The position numbers were made by a program, and so were the translations under genes. Source: Rhizophagus clarus (taxonomy: Eukaryota > Glomeromycota > Glomeromycetes > Glomerales > Glomeraceae). From it: a stretch of DNA of 64,000 bases. Below are positions 37,157 through 48,748 of this stretch, in pieces. The stretch covers positions 62,001 to 126,000 of the forward strand of contig BLAL01000037.1 of assembly GCA_015698045.1 (NCBI GenBank), written 5' to 3'. The notes under the pieces were generated by a model that saw only the letters and a program-made list of their open reading frames with translations, was not told the origin of the DNA and made no database searches. Every line of letters starts with the position of its first letter. The first letter of the stretch is position 1.

Positions 37157-38330
37157 ATGATGGACAGTAATCAGGAATCTATCAATTCATCCTCATCCTC
37201 ATCCTCATCATCGTCCTCATCATCAGTCATTTCGTATAAAATGATTAAAGCAAGTATTGTTTATTATTTATTTATCATTTCTATTTTTTTTATTTATGTT
37301 TATCTACTATTCTATAGCAAGAAGTGTTTATATAAGTAAATTCGGAACTAAAGGATATTTATAAAATAGACGAAAAACAGTCTTGGGTCGAACAAAAGAA
37401 GAATATAGTTACAAAGCTACTGCCACCTCTGTATAAGCTTGTAAATAAAAAATATAGTGTCACGAATGGCAAATTACTAAAAATGTTGTACAGACGGTAA
37501 CGTTCTCGATATTGTGTAAGTAATATCAAAAGTCAAGGAGAAGAAAGAGTAAAACAAAATAAAAGAAGATTCCAAAAAAATACGAGGATGCAAGTTGTAA
37601 GTGAATATAATTAACATGAAATTTCATGTTAATTTAGTCCATTTAGTTAACTATATTTATTATATTTGCAATTATTATTAATTAGAAAAAGCAGAGAAGA
37701 GCACAAGCAGCTAATTATTTAATTAAAGGTAAAGATAAATATATCCTCAGGTATCCAGAGGAGGATCTTGTAAAAATCCTTAAAGATTCAGGATACCACT
37801 CTGAAGAATGGGAGAAAACGGATCCTGAAAAAGATGAAGAAATTATTGAAAAAGCCATCACAAAAAAGTCAAATTTATGAAAAATAGTGGCATTCTTCTA
37901 CAGTATGTATATTTTATTATTTTGTTAGTTTTATTTATCAAAATTACTAATAGTAATTTATTTACTTAAGCTTCTGCGATTATTACACAACTGAATCGAT
38001 CCAACAGTCAAACTATTAAAAAAGAAACCACCAACTTTAAAACGTAAGAGACAATCAAGATATAATACATCTAGCATACCGCTCATAGGTGTACCAAGTT
38101 GGTGCTTAAATCAAGAGGCACTCAAACGGTTTAACTGTTCAAGTGTCAATATTCCGGTATATGATTACGATACTGATACTGATGACCAAGATAATAGTGA
38201 TAATGATACTGAAGATGAAATCAATAATGAAGAAATCCCATATAGAATAAATAAAAGAAAGAAGAGAAAAACTAATGAAGAAATCCCAAATAGAATAAAT
38301 AAAAGAAAGAAGAGAAAAACTAAGAAATAA
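37157..38330 (+). pseudogene. Decayed multi-exon gene with poly-Ser start and basic C-terminus
   Basis: Begins MMDSNQES with a 13-Ser run (TCATCC repeats). Exon-like segments follow: WVEQKKNIVTKLLPPLYKLV then KKYSVTNGKLLKMLYRR; SRYCVSNIKSQGEERVKQNK; KKQRRAQAANYLIKGKDKYI then LRYPEEDLVKILKDSGYHSE. The last segment (about 37,996-38,330) reads LKRKRQSRYNTSSIPLIGV, then an acidic DTDTDDQD stretch, and ends with a twice-repeated block EEIPxRINKRKKRKT. The composition is clearly coding, but the frame is interrupted and exon joins are uncertain, so it looks like a broken copy of a repeated gene family. The poly-basic end could be a nuclear localisation signal. The family is not recognised. Confidence 0.5.
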
Positions 38331-38660
38331 AAAAGAAGTAAAAAACATAAATCAAAATAATTCAATATTTTTTTTGAAATTTTTGAAATTTTTTTATGTA
38401 GACGTAATTTTTTACTTTATTGGATTATATAATAAATTGAATTCAATCATTTGTATGCAGTTTAATCACGAATTTAATCACAAATTATTTTCAATGATTA
38501 ACTGTTAGAATTTGTTAGAATGAAATTTTTTTATGTAAGCATAAGTTTTTTACTTTATTGGATTATATAATAAAAATTGACCAATTAAATCAAGGCTTTA
38601 AAGAAATGCCATTCATTTTCTAGTCTATCAGTAAAAAAAAAAAATCTTTTTTATTAAAAA

Positions 38661-38835
38661 GCGAACTTTTCTTAAATTGTTAAAAAGTTTTAGAAATGAC
38701 TTTAATGACTTTTACATTTATTTTTTTTTTAGAAAACTTTAGATCGAAAAAAAGAAACCTTTAGATCTTGGTCTAATCTAATTCAATTTACTTATTGTAT
38801 TACAGTAAATTTGATGATTGTTAAGAAAAGTTCGC
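38661..38835. mobile_element. MITE-like element with GCGAACTTTTCTTAA ends
   Basis: Starts GCGAACTTTTCTTAA at 38661 and ends in its inverse TTAAGAAAAGTTCGC at 38835. Further copies of the same terminus follow directly (38,838 onward and near 38,919-38,938), so two or three such elements appear stacked end to end. Confidence 0.55.
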
Positions 38836-38878
38836 TTGAACTTTTCTTAAAATCATCAAATTTACTGTAATACAATAA
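38792..38878. repeat. Near-perfect 87-bp palindrome
   Basis: Arms of about 40 bp (TTATTGTATTACAGTAAATT onward) pair with their inverse, with one unpaired base and a centre of about 5 nt. It is formed where two GCGAACTTTTCTT ends abut, so it can extrude as a cruciform or fold as a long RNA hairpin. Confidence 0.75.
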
Positions 38879-39039
38879 AGATAACGTAATCATGATTGTG
38901 ATCTTGATTTTAAGAAAAATTCGAGCGAACTTTTCTTGATAAAATCATAAATGTAAAAAATTGTACAGTGTGAGCAGTATTTATTTTTAGACATAATTAT
39001 GTCAATACCCGATTTGCTATTCTCTTTAACTGTTATATT

Positions 39040-39315
39040 TGCCAATTAAATTTTGTATTTTTTATAAGGCTGACGAGTAACAACTGGCTGACACGTTACT
39101 GGAAACAGCGATCTTATATGCATAGCACAGTATTTATTGATTTATATGACTAAGTTTATCATACTCTTAATCTTTACATTATCAATTATAACGTCAATTA
39201 AATTTTGTATTTTTCATAAGGCGCTATCCAATATTCATTTTTGGTTACTAGAAACAGCGATCTTATATGCACAGCGCATTATTTATTGATTTATATGGTT
39301 AAGTTTATCATAAAA
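39040..39315. repeat. Imperfect tandem duplication, about 160-170-bp period
   Basis: Two copies share AATTAAATTTTGTATTTTT, then AAACAGCGATCTTATATGCA, then TATTTATTGATTTATATG. It is non-coding and probably an old element fragment. Confidence 0.6.
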
Positions 39316-39801
39316 AATATTATAAAATAATGGTTTATTCTCCAATTTAACACTTTAACATTTTTTTTTTTTTAAATTTTTTTTTTTTTTTTCATAAGGA
39401 GTAAAATGTCTTTTTTAAAAAGATAAAATGTACGTTTTTTTTATTTTTTTTCCTACATTTTTTTTATTTCTATCAAAAAATTTTATTTCTATCAAAAAAA
39501 ATGTATAAAAAAACCTACAAATTTAATATCAAGAAACCCAAAAAAGATTCCAGAACATTTTGTCACGAAGCTGAAAAAAATGAAAAACTCATATTGTTAT
39601 TAAAAGCTCAAAAGATCGCAAATCAAGCATATAAAGACTGAATTAGGGAAATATATAAACTTATTATTGACACGCTTAAAAAGAATGATCTGTAAGTAAA
39701 ATAATTAATATAAAAGAAATCCTAATTATAATTTTAAATATATTTGTTAGATATGAAACAGATAAATATATGACTTCTTTGTCTTATATTAGCAATATTG
39801 G

Positions 39802-42180
39802 TAGGGCTCCAATCAGTTTCAGTAATTACTGAACTGTACTGATCAGTTTCAGTATCAGAGTAGTTTTGGTTTTATGATTTATCGAACTGAAACTTTTGGT
39901 TTCAGTTAAAGTTGCCTGCCGAAACTAAAGAGTTTCGACATGTCGAAATTGTCGAAACTATTTCATCACGTGATATATATAATATATACATATTGTTAAT
40001 TTAACAAAAAAAACCATTTCGCAACGGTTTTTCAAGTATTTAATAAAAAACGTTGCGAGACATTTTTTATTTTTTAATTTTTAAACAAAAAAACTGTTTC
40101 GCAACAGTTTTTCAAGCATTTAATAAAAAATGTTGCGAAACGTTTTTTATTTTTGATTTTTTAAGCGAAAAATGCAACGTTTTTCAAGCTTTTTTTTTAA
40201 CTTAGAAAAAAAAACCGTTTCGCAACGGTATTTAATAAAAAACGTTGCAAAACGTTTTTTATTTTTGATTTTTTAAACAAAAAAAACTGTTTCGCAACAG
40301 TATTTAATAAAAAATGTTACGAAACGTTTTTTATTTTTGATTTTTTAAACAAAAAAAAACCATTTCACAACGGTATTTAATAAAAAATGTTGCGAAATGT
40401 TTTTGATTTTTGATTTTTTAAACAAAAAAAACCGTTTCGCAACTGTTTTTCAATTATTTAATAAAAAACGTTGCGAAACGTTTTTTATTTTTGATTTTTA
40501 AGTGAAAAACGCAACGTTTTTCAAGCTTTTTTTTTAACTTAGAAAAAAAAACCGTTTCGCAACGGTTTTCAATTATTTAATAAAAAATGTTGCGAAACGT
40601 TTTTTATTTTTTTAACTTAAAAAAAAATCGTTTCGCAACGGTTTTTCAAGTATTTAATAAAAAACATTGCGAACCGTTTTTTATTTTTGATTTTTTAAAC
40701 AAAAAGAACCATTTCGCAACGGTTTTTCAATTATTTAATAAAAAACGTTGTGAAACGTTTTTTATTTTTAAATTTTTAAGCGAAAAGAACCATTTTGCAA
40801 CAGTTTTTCAAGTTTTTTTAACTTAGAAAAAAAACCCGTTTTGCAACGGTTTTTCGATTATTTAATAAAAACGTTGTGAAACTTTTTTATTTTTGAATTT
40901 TTAAGCAAAAAAAACCATTTCGCAACGGGTTTTCAAGCTTTTTTAACTTAAAAAAAAAACTGTTTCACAACGGTTTTTCAAGCATTTAATAAAAAACGGT
41001 GCGAAACGTTTTTTATTTTTTAACTTAAAGAAAAAAAACTGTTGCGCAATGGTTTTTCAATTATTTAATAAAAAATGTTGCGAAACATTTCTTATTTTTG
41101 AATTTTTATTATAATGAATGAAACCTGTTGCGAAACATTGTGATTTTACTTTCAGCAGTTTCGACATGTCAAAACTAGTTTCGACAATTTTGACGTGTCA
41201 AAACTATTTCAGCATTTCGGCATTTCGACATATTTTAGGTTTCGACATTTCGACATTGGCCAATTGAGTTTCGGCAGGCAACTTTAGTTTCAGTATCAGT
41301 TTTACAATTTACCAAACTGATTTACCAATAATAAAAATGTTTTTTTTATAAGAAAAACATCTTTTTATTAAATAATGTAGTTAAAAAAAAATGTTGCAAA
41401 ACATTTTTTATATAAACGTTTGATATAAAAAATAACATTTCGCAATATTATTTTTGCAGAACTTGTAAAAAACGTTGCGAAACATTTTTTACATAAACGA
41501 TTTGATAAAAAATAACATTTCACAACATTATTTTTGCGAATATTGTAAAAAACATTGCGAAATGTTTTTTACATAAACGATTTGATAAAAAAAATAACAT
41601 TTCACAACGTTATTTTTGTGGAACTTGTAAAAAACGTTGTGAAATGTTTTTTATATAAACAATTTAATATGAAAAATAACATTTCGCAATGTTATTTTTG
41701 CGAACATTGTAAAAAATGTTGCAAAACGTTTTTTACATAAACGTTTGATATAAAAAAAATAATGTTTCGCAACGTTATTTTTGTAAAACTTATAAAAAAC
41801 GTTGCGAAACATTTTTTACATTGGAAATTTAATATAGAAAACAACATTTCACAACGTTATTTTCCTTTTTATTTAAAAAGTTGCGAAATGTTTTTATAAA
41901 ATGATTTAATATAAAAAAATGTCTTGCAACGTTTTTTTGTCACTTTAATAAAAAACGTTATGAAACATTTTTTATGGAAGATTTGATAAGAAAAAATCGT
42001 TTTGCAACTTTTTTTTGCTAAACGTTGCGAAATATTTTTTTACTAAAAACGTTTGGTAAATTGGTTCAGTTTTCAGTAATTACTGATCAGTTTTGGTAAT
42101 CATTAATACTGATACTGTTTAATTCAGTTCAGTATCAGTTTTTGCAAAAACTGAACTGAACTGAACCGATCAGAGCTCTA
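39802..42180. mobile_element. hAT-like non-autonomous element, 2,379 bp, filled with CGTTGCGAAACG repeats
   Basis: Inverted ends TAGGGCTCCAATCAGTTTCA and (reverse complement of right end) TAGAGCTCTGATCGGTTCAG fit the hAT consensus YARNG. The 8-bp target duplication AATATTGG is perfect (39794-39801 and 42181-42188). Subterminal DNA is rich in CAGTTTCAGTA/AATTACTGA. From 41,340 to 42,055 it carries an array of units of about 85-90 bp, each with a CGTTTCGCAACG/CGTTGCGAAACG inverted pair. A separate element is nested at 39907-41286. There is no transposase gene. Confidence 0.85.
39907..41286. mobile_element. Second hAT-like element nested inside the first, 1,380 bp
   Basis: A perfect 20-bp terminal inverted repeat TAAAGTTGCCTGCCGAAACT and a perfect 8-bp target duplication GTTTCAGT (39899-39906 and 41287-41294) place it inside the outer element. 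Subterminal zones contain TTTCGACATGTCGAAA words. The centre (39,990-41,110) is an array of units of about 75-95 bp of the form CGTTTCGCAACGG ... TTTAATAAAAAACGTTGCGA, with alternating orientation. No coding gene; frames here are by-products of the array. Confidence 0.88.
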
Positions 42181-42689
42181 AATATTGGTAAGAAATTTTA
42201 ACAATTCACTTTTGAGGAAAAATATGTCCTATCAATTTAGTTATTAAAATAAAAATTTCCATTATATTTATTATTAATAACAACAGTTGCCAAGCACCAA
42301 CAACCACAATAACTACCACCACCACCACCACAAATGTCACATAGTATTTATCAATTTAATATGAAATTAAAGTTTATAAATTATCTAATAACTTATTAAA
42401 TAAAAATTTTTAAAATTACAAAAACAGGTGATTCGTCAAAAATTTTCTGCATATACTGCTATGGTCTACATTGGCTAGTAAATTGCAACTAAATACCTCC
42501 AAAATATAGGGAAAGCTGTATAAAGTGTTAGAAAAGCACCAGGCATCATGCGAAGGATTGTAAATCCAGTAGACAGAAAAAGCCTTGGCTCTAGAGCCTT
42601 TTTTATAATCTTTGTAAGTAAAATTCTTAAAATCATTATCACTAATTTTTTGAATCTAATTATTTAACTTTTTTCAGCCCTATAAAAAT

Positions 42690-43260
42690 TATGGATACGG
42701 TTATTATACGGTATTGCCGTATTTTGCGAACAGTATTATTACAGTATATATACAGTATGATTAAAGTATTATACCAGTATTTACACATACGATATACATT
42801 CGGTATTTTGCACGCTGTATCATATATACGGTATTTATAAATATGAAGATTTGTATACTTTATACTTGTATGCAGTATATTATCCCTGTTTATAACGTAT
42901 GTTTTATACTGGCGTTTATTTGCGAACCGTATAATGTCTCAGTGTTTAACGTATGTTTTATACTGGCATTTATTTGTGAACCATATAATGTCCCAGTGTT
43001 TAACGTATGTTTTATACTGGCATTTATTTGCGAACTGTATAATGTTCCAATGTATAACGTATGTTTTATACTGGCCTTTATTTGCAAACCGTATAATGTC
43101 CCAGTGTATAACGTATGCTTTATACTAGTCGAACAGTATAATGTCCCAGTTTACGACGTATGTTTTATACTGGTCGACAGTATAATGTTCCAGTTTACAA
43201 TGTATGTTTTATACTGATAATTATTCGTTTATGACGTATCTTTTATAATCCGTATATTTA
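42690..43260. repeat. 54-bp satellite plus flanking TATACGGTAT-rich DNA
   Basis: The core array (about 42,885-43,200) has five to six units of 54 bp (ATAATG starts at 42931, 42985, 43039, 43093), the last ones shortened to about 45 bp. Because 54 is a multiple of 3, frames stay open on both strands; the longest plus frame repeats FNVCFILAFICEPYNVPV. A satellite is more likely than a real gene. The flanks carry many TACGGTAT words, possibly belonging to one non-autonomous element. Confidence 0.65.
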
Positions 43261-43479
43261 TATCATTAGTATATGGTATTAAATAGTAATAATATCCTTT
43301 TATTTGTTATAATTATTGTCAATTAATTTATTTATTATTTTGTTCTTGTTGAGTAAATTTTATTATTTAAATTATAATATAATAAAGAATGATTACAAAA
43401 CTTCTATTTAAAGATAAAAATCAATAAAACAAGTTACAATCAGTAGTGATACAATTAAAGGTAAAAAAAGAAAGTTTAA

Positions 43480-43715
43480 GAAGATACAATCAGTAATGAT
43501 AAAAGAAGATATAGTTAGTAGCGATAAATAGTAGCACAATTAATTATTAGTAGCGATAAAAAAAAGTACAATTAGTAGCGAAAAAGTGAGGTATAATTAG
43601 TAGTGGTAAAAAGAAAGTACAGTTAGTAGCGATAAAAAAGAAGGTACAGTTAGCGATAAAAAGAAGGTACAGTTAGCGATAAAAAGAAGGTAAAGTTAGT
43701 AGTGATAAAAACCAA
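43480..43715. repeat. Short tandem repeat GATAAAAAGAAGGTACAGTTAG
   Basis: About eight degenerate copies with a period of about 23-35 bp. Purine-rich and non-coding. Confidence 0.65.
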
Positions 43716-45335
43716 GAAATACAACTGTACCTATAAATACATCTATCTGAGAAAGACAAATAGTAATAACTATAAAACTATTACAATTATACAACTTCAA
43801 ATGTTAAATGTTTTCTTTTAGTTGTTAAAGTTTTTCTATTAGACGACTTTTTATCTGGGACTGTTTTAATAAAAAAAAAATAAATAAATAATATTTGAAT
43901 TAATGAGTAAAGAAAAATAAAAAGTAAAAGAGAAACAGCGCATATTTTTCGATTTATTATTCGCGTACAAACAATAACAAATGATTGGCAATCATGTGAC
44001 ATTTGTCCAATCACGATTAAAATTTTTAATTAAGTAGATTTCACCGGCATAAATTACATGATAAATGAATTCGTGTTGAATTAGTGTGCAATTTGTGTTG
44101 ATAATTCTGGTAAATTTTGTTAATTTTGGCCAAATTTTGTTATTTGTGTTGAATTTGTGTTGAACTTGTGTTGTTTTTAATTTTATTAGAGGATGATATT
44201 TAGCATTTGTGATGTGCACGAATTTTAAGAAAACTTTCCTAATGACCAAAAATTCTTGCTCGTGTGACAATTTGTTTTTCTGTGGTTTCCAGAGACGACG
44301 ATATTTTTTGATCGTAAGAAATGTACTAATAATAATAGATTGTTTTATTTTAATGTTTATATATTAAAATAATTAAATATGTATTGGGTGTTAATATCAA
44401 ATTTTTAATTTCAAATATTTAGTTATTTTAATTGAAATGAAAAATAAAATCGAACTAGAGATATTGTTCAATTGTTTATAAGGTGGCATTATACGATCTT
44501 CTGCAAACTCACCATCACCACTCACAATATAACCAAATCACTTAATAGAATGATCTTACTAATTGATGAACAGCGACGAAGAAACAATTACTACCATTAA
44601 TAAATGTAAGTAAACAAACAAACTAATTAAACATCTCTTTTAATCTTTTATTACCTAAGTTAATTTTCTTATCTGACAAGAGTTTGGTTTCTTTATTGCA
44701 GAAACTCTATTACATTAAATAAAATCATCTTATTCATATAAATATCATAAATATAATATAAAAATATTAAATAAAAATTAACCGAGATGTGATCTTAAGG
44801 TATTATGTTAAACATGTTTTGTAAATCAGAATAATAAGTATTATTTCTAAATCAAAAAAAAAAAAAAAAAAAAAAAAAAGAAAAAATATAAAATCAGTAA
44901 TCCTAATTAAAGATTTTTAATAATAAGAATTCAGAAACTACCATTTTGTATTACCTTTTAATTCTATATCACCCATCGAAAAGTGAGATACCTCATTCAC
45001 ACCGCATAGCTTCGTTGCTATCTGTCATAACACTTCTTATACCAAACCTCCGCTTTAATTTCCTTATGCATTATTTCAATTCCTTGTCATCATCTAGAGC
45101 ATTATATGTTTCTTCTAAATGAAATGAAATAGTTAGTACGTATATAATACTTCATAGTAAATAGAGTAGATCTTAAATAAGAATAATAAGAATGAATTGA
45201 TTTTTGAAGTTCAAACTCAATTGTATACAAATTTTATTGTAATCAATTTTTTATGAATTTTATTGTAATCAACTTTTTATAAATTTTATTGAAAATTTCA
45301 TGTGAAATTATTTCTCTAATTACATGGCTTTTGAA
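43716..45335. other. Accessory spacer with a dispersed-repeat copy and possible gene fragments
   Basis: 44,075-44,235 is one of three dispersed copies of a TTTGTGTTGATAATTCTGG-type repeat. A 24-bp poly(A) lies near 44,856-44,879. On the minus strand, 44,950-45,125 has a coding-like stretch (HLEETYNALDDDKELK ... KLKRRFGIRSVMTDSNEAM) that is interrupted and has no resolved exons. No intact gene is supported. Confidence 0.4.
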
Positions 45336-46493
45336 TCATTTGCGGCCGCTACGATGACCTTTACGACCACTTTCACGACTGCCAACTCGGCCACCACCTC
45401 GGCTTATGGAAGGCTGGACAACGAGATGATCATTTACAATATCACCATCATCAACGATTACATCAGGAACTACTTCCTCTTCCTGTTCTTTAGCTTCATC
45501 CTTTTTTTCTTCATCTTGTTCATAAATTATATTTTCATCTTCCTCCTCTTGTTCTTCATGAACTACATCTTCATCCTCATCCTCCTCTTCATTTCTTTCT
45601 TCTTCTTCATTTTTATTTTTCTTGAAATAACCATTTTTCATCTTGGACCTATGATCTCCTTTAATTAATATAAATTAAATATAAATTAGGTTTTTGATTC
45701 TTTTTTTTTTAAAAAAAAAAAGTTAAAAAGCATATATACTTACGCACATGCTGCACATGTTTTTTTAACAGTTTGTACGCAAACCAATCATTATAACCGA
45801 ACTGTACACCCAGGTCTTTAGTCCTCAACTTGAACTAAAAAAAAAGTCATTATTTCGTTATATTTGTAAAAAAAAAATTTATAAATCAAATAAAAATACC
45901 TTTTCAATTATTTTAAACTAGATATTCTTGGGTATATCTTTGTATGCAAAATTGTATTGCAACTGATAACTGGCGCATACGCACATTGCAGCCTAATTTT
46001 ATTAATTATTAGAATGTTTTTTTTTTTTTATAAATCAAGTTATTTGTAATATATACATACTACACAAGTCATGTATTTTTCATTATTTATATTTAGTGCC
46101 ATTAGCATATCCTGCTTTGACACATATTTTTTTTTTGGTTTCACAATCAAACTACATGCTGCCTTTTATTCATTTATTTTAAAAAAGATAAGTAACAAAT
46201 AAATAAATGAATAACAAAATAATTAGTAATAATAATGAGAGCTTACGACAGTGGTTTCTCTAGTGCTTGTAGAAAGGGTTGAGGTAACCGATGTTCTTCT
46301 CAAGCTTAACGCTCAAGGTTCTGAAAAAGTATTATCCAGGGAACTCTAAAATAAAAAAAAATTTAATAAAATTTATTCCTTTAAGGTTGCATAAAAGTCT
46401 TATTTTTCATACATACTTTATTTTTGCCATAAGTGCTTCATTTTGTCTTTTGAGCATTTCAAGCTGTTGTTCGATACTGTTATTCATGATCAT
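45336..46493 (-). pseudogene. Decayed multi-exon gene: coiled coil, unknown middle, acidic and RG-rich tail
   Basis: Exon-like segments on the minus strand, in order: MIMNNSIEQQLEMLKRQNEA (coiled coil, about 46,425-46,493); a Ser/Thr-rich piece (46,255-46,345); CSLIVKPKKKYVSKQDMLMA (46,065-46,165); CASYQLQYNFAYKDIPKN (45,900-45,990); FKLRTKDLGVQFGYNDWFAY then KLLKKHVQHVR (45,745-45,835); and a long Glu/Asp-rich stretch ending RKGHRSGRK at 45336. Several joins have good GT-AG sites and keep frame, notably HVQHVR to DHRSK. A few in-frame interruptions in the middle segments suggest a broken or recently decayed copy. Not recognised; it could be a DNA-binding accessory protein of a transposon family. 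Confidence 0.45.
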
Positions 46494-47716
46494 AGATGTA
46501 GTTAAGGTTTTATTAATACAAACAGTTCATAGAAAGAAGATGGGAGAAGTATGAAAAATACGTGGAGAAGTACAAAAAATACGTGGATTTTTATTAGGGT
46601 AATGGTCGTGTTTCAATGCTAATTTAGGAATCAAAAAGAGTGTACATAACACAATCTAACACGACTACGCGAGTTAAGATATTTTTTTTTTATCATTTTT
46701 CAATTTCTTCATTTTTTTATTGATTCGATAAAAAATTTTTTTTTTTATATTATTTTTTTTCTTTCATTTTTTTCTTTATTTTAATCGATTCGATAAGAAG
46801 ACTATTTATAAGCACAAGTAGATACACAGCCCACCGAACACAGCCTGTTTGTAGACCATATCATTCAAATTTTCATAAGCCTTTACATTTGCTACAATAG
46901 TTCCATCACAGAAATCACAACAGGACTAAGCCATAAGACCACAGCAGCAGGACAAAGCCACGAGATCAGAATAGATAGTATATGTAATTATTGTTCTTTA
47001 TATCATCTGTTCTTTGATTTCTTTTTATTTATAGTTTTATTCATTGCTGATCCGTTTAATTATGATGAAACGAATATTTATCTTGAAAAAAATTTAAATT
47101 TTTTACTATTTAAAACGCCTTCAATGATGATGAGTTTTTTTAAGATGGGAAAAATCTTGTCAGCAATGAGAAAAATATTACGAAAGAGCATGGAATAAAT
47201 TATGTAAATGGTGAAACATGTACCACATCTCCTTATTAATTTTAATTTATGGTTACTATAATAAAAATAGAAAAATAATAAAAATATTCCAAAAAAAAAA
47301 ATCAATAAGCGTTTCCTTATTAATTATAGTTTGTGAATAAAATTTATCGTTATCAGTGCTACAATTATTTCACTTGTTTTGACTAAAAAAAAAAAAAATC
47401 AGTGTTACAATTATTTTTATTTTTCCCTGATGACTGATGACATAATAATTAATAATATTGTTTAACCTTATATAAAAACTAATTTACCAATAGTTATTTG
47501 TATTTTTATTCGAATTGAAATTGTGTTCAATTTGTGTTGATAATTTTGGTAAAAAATTTAATAATTTCGGTCAAATTTTGTTGAATTTGTTGGATGTGTG
47601 TTGGATGTATGTTGATAAATTTGATGATTGCATTTTGCTTGATTTTAAAAATGTTTTGATGTACACGATTTTTTAAGAGGTGTACTAATAATATAATAAC
47701 AATTTAATTTTTATTT
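46494..47716. other. AT-rich spacer with a dispersed-repeat copy next to the CACTA end
   Basis: A TATA-like CTATTTATAAGC at about 46,800 precedes a non-A/T-rich patch (46,840-46,975) that may be an old promoter and 5' leader. 47,518-47,690 is a copy of the dispersed repeat also present at 44.1 and 60.5 kb. Confidence 0.4.
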
Positions 47717-47729
47717 CACAGGTCGAATG

Positions 47730-48370
47730 AAAAAAAATCGTCAAAAATTGGCAGTCCGATTTTTAACCGATTTTTGGATATATTTGTCTGATTTGTGGCT
47801 TTTTAAAGCCGATTTTATGGCGCGAATTGTTTGTGATCAGAAATACGTTATTTATGAACAAAAAATTGGAATGCCGATTTTGGCAGATTTTGCGAAAATT
47901 GGCATTCCGATTTTAAAATAAACATGTCGATAGCTAAAAATAAGACTGCCGGTTTATAGCTATATTTGTCCTATTTATGGCATTTTGCTGCCAATTTTAT
48001 GGCACGTATTGTTGGCAATTGGAAATTCTTTTATTTTTATCGACATAAATCAGAATACCGTTTTAAAATTATAATTGCCGATTCTCGCAAAATCAGAACG
48101 CCGATTTTTAAATAATCATGCCAAATCTCCTAAAATCGGATTGCCAAGTTTAATTCAGTATAAACATTTCAAAAATAGTTTATGCCGATTTATATATCGG
48201 ATCTTTCTATTATCGATTTTCTCATAATTCATAATTACTATTATTGTCCGGTTTTTTAGCTCGGTATAAACATTTCAAAAATAGTTTATGCCGATTTATA
48301 TATCGGATCTTTCTATTATCAATTTTCTCGTAATTCATAATTACTATTATTGTCCGGTTTTATTTTATTT
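47730..48370. repeat. Left subterminal repeat region of the CACTA element
   Basis: Many copies of GCCGATTTT/ATTGGCA-type words in both orientations. 48,161-48,370 is a near-perfect tandem duplication with a 106-bp period containing TTTATGCCGATTTATATATC. It matches the style of the right subterminal region. Confidence 0.7.
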
Positions 48371-48748
48371 TTCCATTTTCGTTAATTGATTTATATTTAA
48401 TATTTAATATGTATGATATATAATATGTATGCTATTATTTTATAATATATACTGCAATTTATGATATATTTATTATTATTATATTATTATATTGTCCATA
48501 TTATTATTATTATATTACTATATTGTTCTTATTATTATATTATTATTATGTATAGAATGTTTATATAAAATATATTAAAATCATATTTATCTCGTCATGT
48601 TACTTATAAATGGCTATAAAATAACCAGTGCTCTAAAAAAGAGATTAATAGGATAGAAACGATATTAGAGAGTTAATTTATAAACAACGGAATTTAAATC
48701 ACTCAAAATACAAGCAGTTGATTTTAAATGATGAAACAAATACCTAAA
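48371..48748. other. AT-rich stretch inside the CACTA element
   Basis: ATTATTATTATATT microsatellite-like DNA (48,460-48,550), then unique AT-rich DNA forming the 3' flank of the minus-strand gene. No gene. Confidence 0.5.

Larger units (their letters stand above)
39501..42602 (+). pseudogene. Fossil gene with two CCHC zinc knuckles, split by a hAT-like element
   Basis: Exon-like pieces: 39,501 onward (MYKKTYKFNIKKPKKDSRTF, helical and Lys-rich), 39,746-39,800 (YETDKYMTSLSYISNI), a Thr/Pro/His-coding piece near 42,290-42,345, and 42,430-42,600 with two Cys-x2-Cys-x4-His-x4-Cys knuckles (CIYCYGLHWLVNC, and a second ending HHAKDC). The copy looks broken, with a small number of breaks. A 2.38-kb hAT-like element sits exactly at the end of the second exon piece. 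Whether it derives from a host zinc-knuckle gene or a gag-like gene of a mobile element is unclear. Confidence 0.45.

Noticed and set aside
38139-38365. Minus-strand hydrophobic frames
   Set aside because: Antisense of the Lys/Arg/Asp-rich last exon of the plus-strand decayed gene.
40587-41740. Small Phe/Asn/Lys-rich proteins at 40.6 and 41.6 kb
   Set aside because: They are translations of the CGTTGCGAAACG arrays inside the hAT-like elements.
42843-43217. 124-residue plus-strand hydrophobic protein
   Set aside because: Produced by the 54-bp satellite; several overlapping frames on both strands are equally open, as expected for a repeat whose length is a multiple of 3.
45324-45668. Plus-strand membrane-like protein rich in Phe/Ile/Leu
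   Set aside because: It is the complement of the Glu/Asp-rich exon of the minus-strand gene; such acidic runs give hydrophobic antisense frames.
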